DNA from: Floccularia luteovirens
Taxonomy: Eukaryota > Basidiomycota > Agaricomycetes > Agaricales > Squamanitaceae
DNA length: 64,000 nucleotides
Assembly (NCBI GenBank): GCA_009739215.1
Contig: VSJF01000003.1
Coordinates: 2,294,001-2,358,000 of the forward strand
Reading direction: 5' to 3'
The translations under genes were made by a program, and so were the position numbers. Below are positions 10,228 to 23,179 of the stretch, in pieces (the stretch's first letter is position 1; each line of letters opens with the position of its first letter). The notes beneath the pieces were generated by a model. That model ran no database searches. It was not told the origin of the DNA and was given only the letters and a program-made list of their open reading frames with translations.

Positions 10228-13200
10228 TTAGAGCTCGTCATCTGAATCTTGGCCCTTCTTTTTCCTTGCCATACGCTCCTTCTTCGCCTTTCGTGCCTCA
10301 GCGGCAGTGAGCTTTTTCGCTTTCTTGACATCAATCTTGTTACCCATGGCATCATACTGGTCATCTTCATCTCCATCCTTCTTATCGATACGTGGTCCAG
10401 ATCCTTGGCCCTCGACCCAATTGTGTCCAGATGCTTCGAGACGTCCATCACGCATAGCCCAGACTTCTTTGCACAGGGATTCTGAGAAGTCACGGTTGTG
10501 GGTGATGACTAGTACACCTCCTTCAAAAGCTTTGAGAGCTTCAATTAGAGCAGCAAGGGACTCGCGATCGAGATAGTCTATAAGAATCGATGAGACTCGT
10601 CAAAACAAACTGTAAAATTTGTTGCTTACTGGTAGGTTCATCAAGGCACATAACGTGAGGACGGCGCCATGTTGCAGCTCCAAGAACAATCTTGACCTTC
10701 TGACCACCAGAGAGACCCCTCATGGTGTTATGCGAAACAAATTCAGGTTCAAGACCGAAATCAGCGAAATGTTGCTCTATCTCGCGACGAACAAGAGGAC
10801 GAAGAAGACCGAGTCTCTGCGCCTCACGAGTATCGACCTCGATAACCTTCTTCTCGAAGCCACGCTTAACCAAATCATCACGAGGCAACCAGATGTTCTC
10901 AGAAGAGCTGAGGCCTTTGAACGATACCTCGTACTCGTATGATTGTTTGAGCTTCTTCCTGGTGATAACTTCGTCAATGAACCTCTTCTGTCCTTCAACA
11001 ACAACCAAAGCTCCGTCTTTCATCTTTTGGAGCTCAGCCTCAGAGATTTGGCGATTAGCCTTGCTCATTTCTTCCAAATCTTCACCAGTCTGGTAGCGCC
11101 AGAGCATGTATTCCAAAGGTGTCTTGTCAAGGTGGTTATCGATGTGGTGGAAAGCATGCTGAGCAACGTAACCGATGACCAAGTTGGGATGCTTCCAGAT
11201 CTCTCCGCCCTTATTTGGTTCCATGTCGCCAATGAGAAGCTTAACTAGGGTTGATTTTCCAGAACCATTGGGGCCTAGAACTGCAACACGGGAGGAAAGG
11301 GAAACCTGGAGCGTGATATCATAAAGCTGTTGGACGGTTTGTGTCGGATACTGGAATCCAACTTGGCGCCTATGAGATTAAACATTAAGCATTTGAATCA
11401 GCTAATAGTTGTAATTATAATACACTTACATCTTAAGTAAACTCTTCTCCTTCGTCTTGACACCTTCAAGAAGGGGTGGGTCGGGAAGCTTGAACTTGTA
11501 GTCTTCTGCAGCTTCGAGTGTGTAGTAAGACTTGGCTTCCGGAACCTGTTGAACGAACTTCTCCAAGTTGCCACGATATCTGCGAACTTTGAAGCGGTTA
11601 AGGTGAAGAACGTCGGTAATCGTGTTATTGAGGAAACCAGAGTCGTGTGACACGATAACTATAAGAAAAATAATTAGTTAAGTGGAAGCAACAAGTGCTT
11701 CAGGTGCGCTTACTTGATGTGCAAGTCTTAAGATTTGTAAGGTAGCTTTCCAACCACGCAACGTTGACAACGTCAAGATGGTTAGTAGGCTCATCCAAAA
11801 GCAAAATGTCGGCCTTGAAAAGCATGGCTCTCGCCAACGCAAGCTTCATCTTCCAACCTCCAGATAAGCCGCCAATATATTGTTTCTGGCGCTCTTCATT
11901 GAAGCCAACAGATGCAAGGGTACTGATAATTTCTTTCTCATCAGCGAGAATGCGCTTGTCATCAAGAATGAATTGAAGAACGGAGGTATCATCCTCGCAA
12001 CCATCGATGTCGTGTTCAACATAGAAAGTGCGAACCTCATCGGGAGAAGGGAATCCTTCGACTTGGCCGTTTGTGATGGCGCGCATGAGGGTTGACTTTC
12101 CGGTACCGTTCTTTCCACATAAGCCATAGCGGTGACCGCGCTTCAAACGAAGAGTAGCAGTGTTGAGCAGAATCTTGGCACCATATGCAAGAGAGAATTG
12201 ACAGTTGCACAGATCTTCACCTTCTTCCTCGTCATCCGGGACGTCGCCATCATCGGCACCTTCAGTTGCAGAGCGAACAACCCATTCACGTGCAACTGTC
12301 ACCGGATCAGGGGTGGAAGCTGTGTAGCTAAGATAAGAGGCAAGAACATCCCACTCGGGGACGTCAAAGTTTTTGGCGTTAACGAGGTTTGCAGCTAAAA
12401 GTGAAGCATATACTGCGGCAGCATTGTCGGTAGCAATTTGTCCTCCAAGTTTCTTGTAAATAGAAGCCAAGGATTGAGCAAGTTGGGAACCTTCGGCAAC
12501 TTTGAGAGGAGCGAGTTCAGAACCGTCACCTTCAGGGATTTGAGCAATTTGACGCAATGTAGTGATGGCCCTAGCGATGACGCTACGGGCTTCAGGATCA
12601 CCGATAGCTGTCTCGACCTTGATAAGACCTGGAAGGAGTTTGGGTATGAAAGGTCGGACGGTTACATGAGAGTCGACGAGTTTGGCCATGTTATCGACGA
12701 TGCTGCAACGAGAATTAAGTTGGAAGCGTAGATATGAATGGCAATGAAACTTACACAGCAACTTTACGTTTTGTGGCGGTAAGCTTTTCCGACAATCCAC
12801 GGGACAAGAGGGGGACCATGAGAGAAAGGGTTGCAGAGTCAACTTCAGAAACGAATGTGGTAGCCGAGAGCAGTGCGATAGTATTAGGCACCTCCTCAAC
12901 GGGGTTTATGAGTGACTTGATTAAAGCTGGAATAAAGCGTTCTATATCCTTATTTGAAACCAAAGCAGTGGCCTTTGTCAATGAATCGCGGGCGGCCTTC
13001 TTAACGTCTGCCTTGGTATCCCAAATGGCATCAGAGAGGACTGGAACAATGTCAGGCATAAGACGGGCAGTTGGAATAGGAGCGCTCTTGACGAGCTGAT
13101 CTAAGATAGTAAGGGAACCTGTTTTGATCTGCCATTTTCCGGCAGTTTTGATTTCGTGAAGGGCTGGAGTAAGAATAAGAGTAGCTGCCCATGGGTTCAT

Positions 13201-13620
13201 GTTTGCAACGAACTCCTTAACTGCCTCAATGGCTGCTGTCCTGACAGCAGGCATCTTATCAGCAAAGGTTTCTAAAAGGGCCTGGTAGAGACCAGATGTG
13301 AAGAAGACTGGCTCGAGGGCTTTGATTGCACCACTTGTCGCAAGGATATGTACAGACGAAGCTGCGGCTTCACGAGCGGCGGGCGATTTTTTGTCGGCAA
13401 GAGCCTTGATTGTGGACTCAGTGTATCCTAGAGAGAGGAGCACAGCAGGTCCATCTTTTTGTGCAGTTGCGGCCAAGGTCTTGGCTGCAGCATCGCGGGT
13501 GGCTTTATCAGCACCGAAAAGCGCTGACACATCAATGGAGGCGTCTACGGGGGCATTGACATTGGCCTTTAAGGAGGCAGGGGAAGGAGTTGCAACAGCT
13601 GAAGCGGTAGTAGCAGGCAT
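10228..13620 (-). CDS. TEF3: Translation elongation factor 3 (eEF3), ABC-F ATPase
   Basis: eEF3 is the fungal ribosome-bound ATPase that assists E-site tRNA release during elongation. Five minus-strand exons keep frame: 13620-12755, 12702-11714, 11658-11430, 11369-10630 and 10577-10228 (1057 residues; the family is about 1045-1060). Residues 1-320 are HEAT repeats. The first ABC domain has Walker [10 protein letters not shown] near residue 485, signature LSGGWKMK and Walker [13 protein letters not shown]. The second has GPNGSGKST near residue 730, signature LSGGQKVK and [12 protein letters not shown], where the last intron splits the Walker B/D-loop. Between them lies the eEF3-specific chromodomain-like insertion ([20 protein letters not shown]). 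The C terminus is a Lys-rich ribosome-binding tail ending DSDDEL. All catalytic motifs are present. Confidence 0.96.
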
Positions 13621-14222
13621 TTCTAGTATCTTTGGAAATGAAAAAAAGGATCAATACTCTAGATGAGCAAAGCATATGCTATAAATGTACCTTTGTAGTT
13701 GAAGATAGTGTAACAGAAGAGTCTATGTCGTTAATGCAGACGAAGGGCTGGCAAGAAACAAAAGGACGCTCTATCTCTATATGTGGCTTTAATGCCTGCA
13801 AAAAAAGAGTATTAGGTTGTGAGAGAGAAAGAAAGAAAGAAAAAGACGATACCTCTATGAAAATCTAGGGAGAAAAGAGAAAGCAGGAGGGGGTTAAAGA
13901 AAGAAAAGCAATAAAGAAAAGACACAGCTTATATTGTCTCCTGTCGGAGATTTAAAAAATTTACAGATTTGTTGCGAGCCGAGCGGGACATGATTTGACC
14001 CATTTTTGATCTTAGTCACCGCATGGGTCCCACCACGCCGATTGCGGGGTACCTTTGAGTGGAGAACGAACGTGTTATCATATGTAAAGTTTAGGTACAT
14101 CCGACATCCCTTGAAGCGTGTCCTATATGTTTTGCTTCGTGCAATTATCATGTATGTAACAAATTTACTGCCATCAGATCTCAAGATCAACTCGTGGTTT
14201 GAGCAGCAACTCCACCCTTGGC
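13621..14222. other. eEF3 promoter / V-ATPase 3' region
   Basis: This is the short space between the eEF3 start and the V-ATPase stop on the same strand. It holds the eEF3 5'UTR and promoter. Read on the minus strand, 13,800-13,900 is a pyrimidine tract (TTTCTTTC repeats), typical of strongly expressed fungal genes. I see no coding sequence. Confidence 0.55.
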
Positions 14223-17200
14223 TCACTCCTTACTTTCAAGATCAACAAAAGTGAGCGGAGTGAATGCCTGTGGAGATATATATCCGGAGCCATGGTTAGT
14301 ATCGCGCATAGCTAGTAAACTGCATACGAAATACGCACGTATCCACCCCCTTCAAAGTGCTTGCTGTTCGCTTCTACCCAATGCAGCCTAAGGGCATGTA
14401 AAAACGCCGAAAGACCCTGATATAGCGAACACAATCGATCAATCAGGAGAAACCTATGCTTATCATAAACAACTCACTTCCATAATGCACAGGATGAATA
14501 CTGTCAAGCTGAACCATACAGAACCCATGATCACCAAACCAATTATCCCGAAAATAGAGGTTGGTCCGAGGAATCGTTCTAGTGTCATGGTCCACAAAAC
14601 TTCCGACAGTTGCGCATGAGCTAGTGAGAGAGCCCATAAACGAAGGTATGATGCGGTGTGTGAAATACATCCGAGACAGAACTCGATAGTGTGAATGACT
14701 TGATGAATGACAACTTCTCCGAAGTCAGAGTGTTCCTTAACGACCGCAAGTCAATCAAATGTCGAGTGACCCGGAGGGGCTAACAATTGAATAAGGGAAA
14801 AATACTTACATCTTCGTCATTTGCAGTTTCTGCCATAGCACGGCCATTTCCCTCTTCCTCTCCTTCCAAGGCCTCATCTGAACTGTTCCGATGTCCTTCA
14901 TCACCACCATGAATTCCCATGTACCCTTGTCCCTGTATCTTCTTCATCTCTCTCCACGCGATGTAGGGTTTCGTTATTAACAGCCATGGAACACACACTG
15001 CAGCCATCAATAGTAATATTACCTGTATACCGCTCTGACCACGGTAAAGCTGTAGTTCGGGTGGTACCGTTCCAGGTGACAAAAACATAGATATCAGCAT
15101 GTTCAGGAGTGAAGGCGGCTGAACGGAAGATTGCGACCAATCGACAGACCATTTGTAAAGTATACAAAGGACCAGATAGCCAAAAATTGATTGTAGGAAA
15201 ATTAATTGCGGTATGAAATTGGCGTAAATATCAATAGGTCGCTTGAACTTGATATGATTCGGGAGTTGCACACACAAGGCGAATGTCATCTAAAAACGAT
15301 GCATGAGCGTTGTAAACTTCGTAAAGATAGCTTGGCTTTCGCTTTTCTTACGTGAATGACACCTATTACAATAGACATTTTCATCTTGTATGAATTGGTA
15401 AAAACGAGTCCGTTGTCCGCGCCATGCCAAGCAGGATCCAAACCGAAGGGATACCTATGATCATTCGAAACAGCAGTTATTGTACCATTGGATTCTGGGA
15501 AACTCCAGCCAGAATGCCAGATATGAAGTGACTTGGAAAAGATATCGTTGTACATAAGGCCGGTATAAATGGAGAACAAGCCCATCAGGAGGATAATGTA
15601 GCGACCGCTAAAATAAACGAGTCAGTAAAATGAAATTCACTTTGCTCATTCTAAGCGTACTAGAAGAATTGACCAGTGATCTGCAAAAACAACATTAGTG
15701 ATTTCAGTTATGCAGGACAACCACGACTAACCTCGCCGAGATCTGCCTTGGCCCATTTTTTTTCGACAGTAATCATATATAACGCAGCACAAAGGATGAT
15801 GAATCCATGACCAATATCACCGAACATAACTGCGAAAAGGAAGGGAAATGTGACAATAGCGAATAAACCAGGGTTGACTTCTTGATATGCGGCGACACCA
15901 TAGCTGTCCATAATTGTCTGGAAGCCCTCGGTAAACTTAGTTGTTCTGTGATATGTTGGGGGCTTTTTGTGTGTTTGAAGCTCGTGTAGGATTGGAGCTA
16001 CGCTAGTCCCAGACTCCTCCTGTGAAGAAGCTATGATGTATGAAAAAATTAGTCATATAACGTACTCACGGTAGCATGCCTCAAAGCCACTTGAATAGTA
16101 GTTATGTCCCTGGTGGGTACCCACCCTTCTGCAATAAGTGTTTTGCGCCTCACGTCGTAATTGAAGAGGTTAAGAGTCTCATATATCAGTTTCTCTTTCC
16201 TAACCACGTCTTGCCAACTGCGAAGGTGTTCTCCGATCTTAATAAGCTCGCCTCGCCTGTTCACCTTGGTATTGTACAAAACTGTCTGAAGATCTTCCAA
16301 TCTTGCAGTGACTTCGTGCAGCGATTCGACTCGTTTATCGGCATTGGGGTCAATCGGATAAAGGGTTGCACCCATCGATTCCGCAACTTTGCGAATCTTG
16401 GAAAGAAGGAATTCTCCATGCGCAAAGATGATGAAGACATTTTTCCTTGTCTCTGCACCAGTTGCTGGATCAACAAATGGTTCAGCGATGTCAGTATGGT
16501 TCATGTAAAGATTTCCACGCAGGACACGCCAGAGGACACGTTCGAATGTAGGTATACGTGAGCGTTCGATAGTCCCAGCAACGAACCTAGAAAATTGTCA
16601 AGACTGCGTAAAATTATTAGCTGAGAGACTGCATACTCGAGATCGAACTGAACAGTGGTGGAAGAGAAGTTAGCCTCTCGATCATCGTGCTGCAAAAGTG
16701 GTGCAGAGCTATCGTCGAAAGAAGACCGAATGTCAGCCTGTTGACCCTGTGCCTAGAAAAAGTTCAACACAGAGTATTTCACACAAAATAAGTATACTCA
16801 CTTTTTGGAAGAATCTAGCTGTCTCCTTTAGCACATACTGAGCTTCCACGAGCTCTTTCATGCTATCACTGAGAGTCGCATAACTTTCGTTCGTCCTTAT
16901 TAACCTCGACTCGTGTTCAGCCAATGACATGTCCAACTCGTCAATGGTTTGCGCAGCACGGGGTCCAACAGTAATAAGAGGAGCGGAATCATATAGAGGT
17001 CGAATGGGTATAACATCGCTTTCCTTCTGAATTTGAATAGAGAAAAACCGAACACGACGCGCCATCTCATCTATTCTACGAATTTCTCCGACGAAGGACC
17101 GTTGGAAAGGATTGACGCTCGGGTTCAGCTTCATAGCAAACTTAGTAGGCAGTTTGACACTCTAAACAAAGCACACATACATCTTTGAACTGGACATTAC

Positions 17201-17368
17201 CAAGTTCGCCAAGTTCTGCGACTGTGTCGTGGGCAACTTCAGCTGGAACGTACAACTGCACCAGGCTCATCTGTTCCGAGCCTAAAAGTTACCAATTAGT
17301 GATGTGAGTAGAGCGCTCGAAGTTGATACAGCAAACATACGGAGCAGACTAGGATAATCGTCCGACAT
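14223..17368 (-). CDS. VPH1: V-type proton ATPase subunit a (Vph1/Stv1 type)
   Basis: Subunit a forms the proton half-channels of the vacuolar/Golgi V-ATPase membrane sector. Twelve exons keep phase throughout: 17368-17341, 17281-17181, 17128-16802, 16752-16637, 16586-16070, 16019-15732, 15680-15661 (20 nt), 15607-15352, 15289-14810, 14735-14478, 14416-14339 and 14267-14223 (837 residues, normal length). The N-terminal cytosolic half starts with [14 protein letters not shown]. The membrane half begins around [13 protein letters not shown]. The helix [15 protein letters not shown] carries the arginine equivalent to yeast Vph1 R735 that is needed for proton transport. The acidic loop before it ([11 protein letters not shown]) is usual. 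The protein ends [13 protein letters not shown]. Exon 6 uses the second AG of two nearby acceptors. It looks fully functional. Confidence 0.94.
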
Positions 17369-17674
17369 GACGACGTTCTATAGTTATAAGATATATGGTG
17401 TGGTCCGAAGATAATGCAATGAGGTGTTGACTGCGAGAGCGTTACTTAGTTTGTCACGTGTCACAAATTGTGGTGTCCAATACTCTGGACTTGAGAAAAA
17501 GCTTTGAATACCCACAGCGCTACTCTACGCGTACATATATACCCTATATTGACTCCTATGTATTCAAGTAGCAACGAGAACCACACATCTGAGTTTGATG
17601 CTCGAATTATTCCTTATTCCTACAGAATGCCGTGTTACAGTTGGACTTGTAATCAATATACCAAATTGAATATC
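17369..17674. other. Short intergenic region
   Basis: This is the promoter of the V-ATPase gene and the 3' flank of the metallo-hydrolase gene. I see nothing coding in it. Confidence 0.6.
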
Positions 17675-18892
17675 TTACAATGAGGTAGAGGCATTCAACA
17701 GCCAACGCGTGTTGACCCCTTCTCCACCCATGCGTTTCACTATTCCCTCTTTCTCCAACTTTTTCAGGTGCAATTCGATTCCATGGGCGGCAGGAAGCCA
17801 CAGTGATTCTGGATACGAAGCATATATTACCTTAACCAATGTCCATGTCGTCCAATGAATAGTGGTATCAGGCGATTCCAGTGAATCGTCCGGTATAGGG
17901 CTCTTAGCAAGTGCAGTTTTGATTTGATCCTCCCTCTCTAGACGATGCTTTATATACATGGAAATGTGATCTTTGCCGTTAGGGACAACAGGTCCATGAC
18001 CTGGATACAAATGTGCATAGCCGCCTTCAATAGCGTTAGAGTCAGCTACATCTGATCCGTATCGTAGCATCCTGGTTAAACTGGAGATATATTTGGATAA
18101 GTCCTCGAAAACTGCAGTTCCTTGTCCTAGCACCGTATCAGCTGTGTACAGAGCATTATCTTGTGGGATGTGAAGGCATATAGAGTCGACAGTATGGCCA
18201 GGAGTATGTAAGACGCGTAGGCCCGTACCCAAAATTTGAGAATCGTGCAAGTCATGAATAGGAGAACCATTAGCACTTGGTGTATATGCATCATGTGGGA
18301 GAGATTTGAGGATAGAAGGGAGAATACTGCGGCTAGCAGATGATTGATCTATGGGGCTCTCAGGAATGGGAAATTTATGAAGCCTCGGAGGAGTATAGGG
18401 TGTTTCGCTATTGCGCTCTTCCCACAATCTACGTAGGAGCGCAAGTACTTCTGCAACACCTCCGACATGATCGTGGTGCCAGTGGGATAAAATGATATCA
18501 GAGATATCTGGTTTAGACTTATTAATGGGTGTGGCAGTATCTCGTAGCGCAGATTCCAGGACAGATAGGTATTCCTGTCTTCCCTCGCCCGTATCGACCA
18601 AGATGTACGGGTTCTCAGATCCTATGATATAGGTATTGGTCCCTGAACAGCAAATGAGATGTTTTGTATGTGAAGGTCTTGTAATAATTACCCTGCAATG
18701 TGAACTTTCCTGGATTCTGAAAGACTATTCAACGTGCTGCTTGCGAGAATTAATGACAACACACCTGTCCCAACACTCTAACCACATTCTTGCTCAGCTA
18801 CACAAGGGCTGGTAAGTGATTACTCTACTTTCTACGAGAGGCAAGATCGTACTTACCCGAGTGATAGATGATAGTTCTTCTAATTTGTCCAT
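17675..18892 (-). CDS. Metallo-beta-lactamase-fold hydrolase, LACTB2-like
   Basis: Four minus-strand exons keep frame: 18892-18857, 18797-18765, 18716-18692 (25 nt) and 18642-17675 (353 residues). The N terminus (SKNVVRVLGQNPGKFTLQGTNTYIIG) and the zinc motif HWHHDH (HxHxDH) followed by GG are typical of LACTB2. Further metal ligands are seen in TPGHT, in the ADTVLGQGT segment and in the YPGHGP segment. The C-terminal helical tail (HGIELHLKKLEKEGIV) matches the LACTB2 winged-helix end. Animal LACTB2 is a mitochondrial endoribonuclease. In fungi, related genes also occur beside polyketide synthases as thioesterases, but no such cluster is seen here, so a housekeeping role is more likely. Confidence 0.88.
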
Positions 18893-19267
18893 ACTCTTAA
18901 ACCACTTATTCAAGTCGATTGGTGGGACGGCTAGAGGAGTCGGTCTGCTAGTTTGTAGCACTCGGCATCGTCGCAATCTCGGTTGTACCGGTCCCCCATG
19001 TGATTGATTTTGAACAATGACTGGCCGATAAAACAGCTTGGTTGACCTCCTAAGGTTGGCGAAAACACCATTCATCATGTATTCCTGTCCATATATGCAC
19101 TTTGGTGATAACCTGAAATTTACATGAATTTCTGAAAAGTTGAGATATATTTGTGCCACTGTCGGATTCGATCCAGGGCATTGTGTATAGAGCCAAACAA
19201 GTACAAAACATTCTCGTGCAGTGACTTGTAACTAGAATTTCGTCTTCGGTGACCATCATCGTCTGAA
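18893..19267. promoter_or_regulatory. Bidirectional promoter region between LACTB2-like and CWC22 genes
   Basis: These 375 bases separate two divergent start codons, so both promoters and 5'UTRs must lie here. Open frames on the minus strand read through part of it but show no family similarity, so I kept the start at 18892. No TATA box stands out. Confidence 0.5.
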
Positions 19268-22173
19268 ATGTCGACCGCCGTTATGAATTCTCCAATATCC
19301 ACGGATGCGGGTCCGCATAAAAGGAAGAGGTATGTGTTTACAGTTAATGCATATGAGCCATGCACTAATACACCAAAAGATCGCGCTCCAAGTCAATTGA
19401 TGGCGCCCCTCCACCAAGTCGACGAAGGTCCCGCTCACCGGAACCAGCTCCTCGCATGGAATTTCCAAGAGTCAGTGATGCCGACCCAGTACGAAAGGCG
19501 GAACGAGAACGACAACTAGCTGCCCAAATTGCATCTATGCAACTCGAAAAAGCTGAAAAGCCTAAAAAAGATTCAACCGCAGATGCAAAAGCTGAATTTG
19601 CGAAGCTCGTTGGGTCTAAATCTGGTGGTGTGTACATGCCTCCTGCACGTCTGAGAGCATTACAGGAGGCAGCATCCGCCGACAAATCGAGTACGGAGTA
19701 TCAACGCCTTTCTTGGGATGCCTTACGAAAATCTATCACTGGTATTGTCAATCGTGTCAATATTGCCAATATCAAACAAGTTGTTCCCGAGTTATTCTCC
19801 GAAAATTTAATTCGAGGCAGAGGACTATTCGCCCGAAGCGTAATGAAGGCTCAAGCTGCTAGTTTACCTTTCACCCCTGTCTTCGCCGCCCTCGTTGCCA
19901 TCATAAACACAAAATTGCCTCAAGTTGGAGAACTGCTTCTCACTCGCCTAATAAGTCAGTTCCGCCGAGCTTTCAAGCGAAACGATAAAGTGCGTCCAGC
20001 AGTTACTCGAATGGTATATAACTAATTACTCGAATCACAGATCGTCTGCCACTCTACCACGACATTCATTGCACACCTAGTTAATCAGGCAGTGGCTCAC
20101 GAAATCATTGCTCTGGAAATTCTCATTTTGCTTCTCGAAAGGCCCACCGATGACTCTATTGAAATTGCTGTTGGTTTCATGCGTGAAGTTGGAGCATTTT
20201 TAACGGAAAACTCTCCAAAAGCGAATGCCACCATCTTCGAACGATTCCGTGCTGTTCTAAATGAAGGAAATATCAGCCAGAGGGTACAGTATATGATTGA
20301 AGTCCTGATGCAGGTACGAAAAGACAAGTATAAAGACAACCCTATTCTGCCAGAAGGCCTCGATTTAGTTGAAGAGGATGAACAAATAACTCATCAAATA
20401 CAACTTGAAGAGGAACTGCAAATCCAGGAGGGACTGAGTAAGTCGAACCTCTCTATGGGGCTTCATTGTTTATATTCTAATATTATACTCCAGATATATA
20501 CAAACACGATCCAAACTACTTGGAAAATGAAGAAAAATATAAAGCCATCAAGAGTGAGATATTAGGCGAAGACTCTGAAGAGGAATCGGGATCTGGTTCT
20601 GAGGATGAGTCTGACGAGGATGAAGATGAAGGTAAGATTCATTATTTCGCTCAGCTATTGTATAACCTAATCTCTGTTACAGTTGCTGAAGAAAAGGAGG
20701 GTATCGAAGACAGAACTGAAACGAACCTTGTGAACCTGCGTCGCATTATTTATCTAACTATCATGAACGCCTTGAACTATGAGGAAGCTGTGCATAAGTT
20801 GCTCAAGGTCCAACTCACGGAAGGCCAAGAGGTAACGCGATATGCATTAGCAGGCCTTGTCTATTCTTACGTCGTTTCAGATCGAACTTGTCAACATGAT
20901 TATCGAATGTTGCTCTCAAGAACGCTCATATTCCACTTTTTATGGGCTTGTTGGCGAACGCTTCAGTAAACTCAATCGTGTATGGACGGAATGCTTCGAA
21001 ACAGCTTTCGGAAACTACTACACAACTATACATCGATACGAGACCAACCGCCTGCGCAACATAGCCAGATTCTTTGGCCATCTTTTTGCTACTGATTCTA
21101 TCTCTTGGACGGCACTCGAATGTGTAAAAATCAATGAAGACGACACTACATCTAGCAGTCGTATTTTCATCAAGATTATGATGAACGAAATGATGGAGAA
21201 TATGGGTCTCAAGGTTCTTGCAGAACGTTTCAAGGATCCAGAAGTCAAGCGGGGGTGCGAAGGGATGTTCCCTATGGACATTCCTAAAAACACGAGGTTT
21301 GCAATCAACTACTTCACAAGTATTGGTTTGGGTATCATAACAGAAGCTATGAGAGAATATCTGAAGGTAAGTAGCGTCAGCCAAATTTCATAAATATTCT
21401 ATTCAACTTATACTTCTCAACAGAATGCACCCCGGCTGATTATGGAACAACGAAGGGCCATGCTGGAAGCCGAATCATCATCATCATCCGACTCAGACTC
21501 TTCAGATTCAGATTCGTCAGACTCAGATACTACCTCTGATTCTGATTCTGACTCTTCAGGTTCTCGTGACCAACGTCATCCCCCACGAGGTCGTAGTCCT
21601 TCTGTATCAATATCCCCTCCTCGCCGTAGAAGAGATGATTCACGTTCACCACCTGTAAGACGCCGGCGTCGTGACTCACCATCCCCACCTCCACGACGTT
21701 ACAAAGCTGATTCACGTTCACCGTCCCCTCCGCCCCGTCGTAGACCCGTTTCTAGGACCCCCGACTCACCCCCACGCCGTGCCCTGTCACCACCTCCTGC
21801 GCGGAATAGAGACTCGGAAAGGACTAGGAACTCCGACACTAGAGGGCATCAAGACAGCCGTCGGCGTTATTCGCCTGCTTCACGTGCGAACGGAGGTAAG
21901 CGTGGTGTTTCTTCTGAGGGGGACAAAGGTAGATATCGTGGGGAACGTGAACGTCGCCCTCCTCCATCTCTTTCGCCTCCTAGGAAGCCAAGACATTCAG
22001 GAGACCGGTCGAGGTCTCCTCCTGTTCACATGAAAAAGGAAATGCGTGGGTCGCGCTCTCCACCCCCGCGCCGAGACCGAGATCGAGATGAACAGAGTAG
22101 GAGGAGGAGCAGTCCTACTGGAAGAAATGGTGGATACAGAGATAGGGATAGGGACTACGAGCGCCGACGATGA
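19268..22173 (+). CDS. CWC22: Pre-mRNA splicing factor CWC22 (MIF4G and MA3 domains, SR tail)
   Basis: CWC22 is a spliceosome component that holds the exon-junction helicase eIF4A3 and is needed for splicing. Seven exons keep frame: 19268-19329, 19380-19989, 20041-20437, 20494-20631, 20683-20831, 20881-21366 and 21424-22173 (863 residues). Residues about 90-330 are the MIF4G domain (GGVYMPPARLR, then HLVNQAVAHE and LLERPTDDS). After an acidic linker comes the MA3 domain (LRRIIYLTIMNALNYEE to NTRFAINYFTSIGLGIITE). The last 240 residues are a Ser/Asp run followed by an RS/SP-rich tail typical of SR-related splicing factors. An intron at 19990-20040 must be removed to restore NDKIVCH; reading through it would hit a stop. 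Confidence 0.93.
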
Positions 22174-23179
22174 CTCACAAAATGTGCTACTGTTATAAAT
22201 CTTGTGACTTCAGATATGTGATATATGTGCCATGATGTCTTTTTTATAACAAGGATGACTGAAGTACAGACCCCTCCTATATACTAGATTTATCTAGCGC
22301 CTTGCTGGTGAGCCATGTACCACCCGCGTCAAATTAAAGGCACGATGTAAGCATGTCATGCTCTCAGTCTACGATATCTCTATCTGCTGTGGACATATCC
22401 AGTACGGTCGTCAGAAGCTTTCCATGGAAAGAAATGGACATCTTGTTGCCTCTGGTAGAAAGGGCTCGGAATCTCTGGTGATTAGAGTGTTGTTTGAACG
22501 CTTCATTCGACCACACGTCTATTGACGACCTCAGAGTCTACAATGCCGTTTTTCCCTACCTTTGAAACCTGAACCTAATTTTCAGGCTAGTCGCTGACTG
22601 CGCGCGATTAATGGACAACATTACAGCACCATTTTTAAGAGTCCAGCGTTTAAACGTTCATCGTTCATCCTCGAGTTAATTATCTGACAACAGGAGACAC
22701 TGCTAGATTGGCAAGTTTTGACAAACTTAGTCGAATACTTCTGTGTGTGTGGAAACAACTTCACTATACCTGAACTTGGCAATATCACTAGGTTCGAAAC
22801 TCAAATAAATGAGCTGGAGATGATTGTGCCTACAATTGACCTTGTTCTGACTATCTCTCTCACACTTGATGAAACAAAGTCTATATCTGATGAGCCCCTG
22901 CTGAGAATGTTTCATCAGAACGCTAGTAGAACGGAGAGTCCAAACTAGCGCAAGTTTTTCACAGTCGATATGCTGCGACAATATAGGCGGTGGATGGTCT
23001 GTAACGGTATTTCATATTAAGCTATTACACGAACTATGTACCGAGTTATTCTTGCATAAAACCGTTCCTGCAGGAATGCAAGGGTTGTTTCCGAGTCCGG
23101 CCCGCGTTGCCGATTATCACATTAAAGTGAAGTCATATATAGAGTACATATGGTTGTTTCGAACTAATACGCCCTTCAT
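22174..23179. other. Intergenic region
   Basis: About 1 kb separates CWC22 from the methyltransferase gene. Small open frames on both strands at 22,718-22,981 overlap each other and show no family resemblance. I see no RNA gene or repeat. Confidence 0.5.

Noticed and set aside
11700..12899. Minus-strand frame starting upstream at 12,899 as if a separate 399-residue protein
   Set aside because: Its first part is eEF3 exon 1 in a wrong frame plus an intron; the real product is eEF3 joined from 12755 to 12702.
13290..13666. Plus-strand 122-codon Ala-rich frame over eEF3 exon 1
   Set aside because: It is antisense to the Ala-rich HEAT-repeat coding sequence, whose identity is certain.
17675..19267. 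Idea that the metallo-hydrolase, methyltransferase and P450s form a secondary-metabolite cluster
   Set aside because: No polyketide synthase, NRPS or terpene synthase is present, the genes are up to 40 kb apart, and housekeeping genes lie between them.
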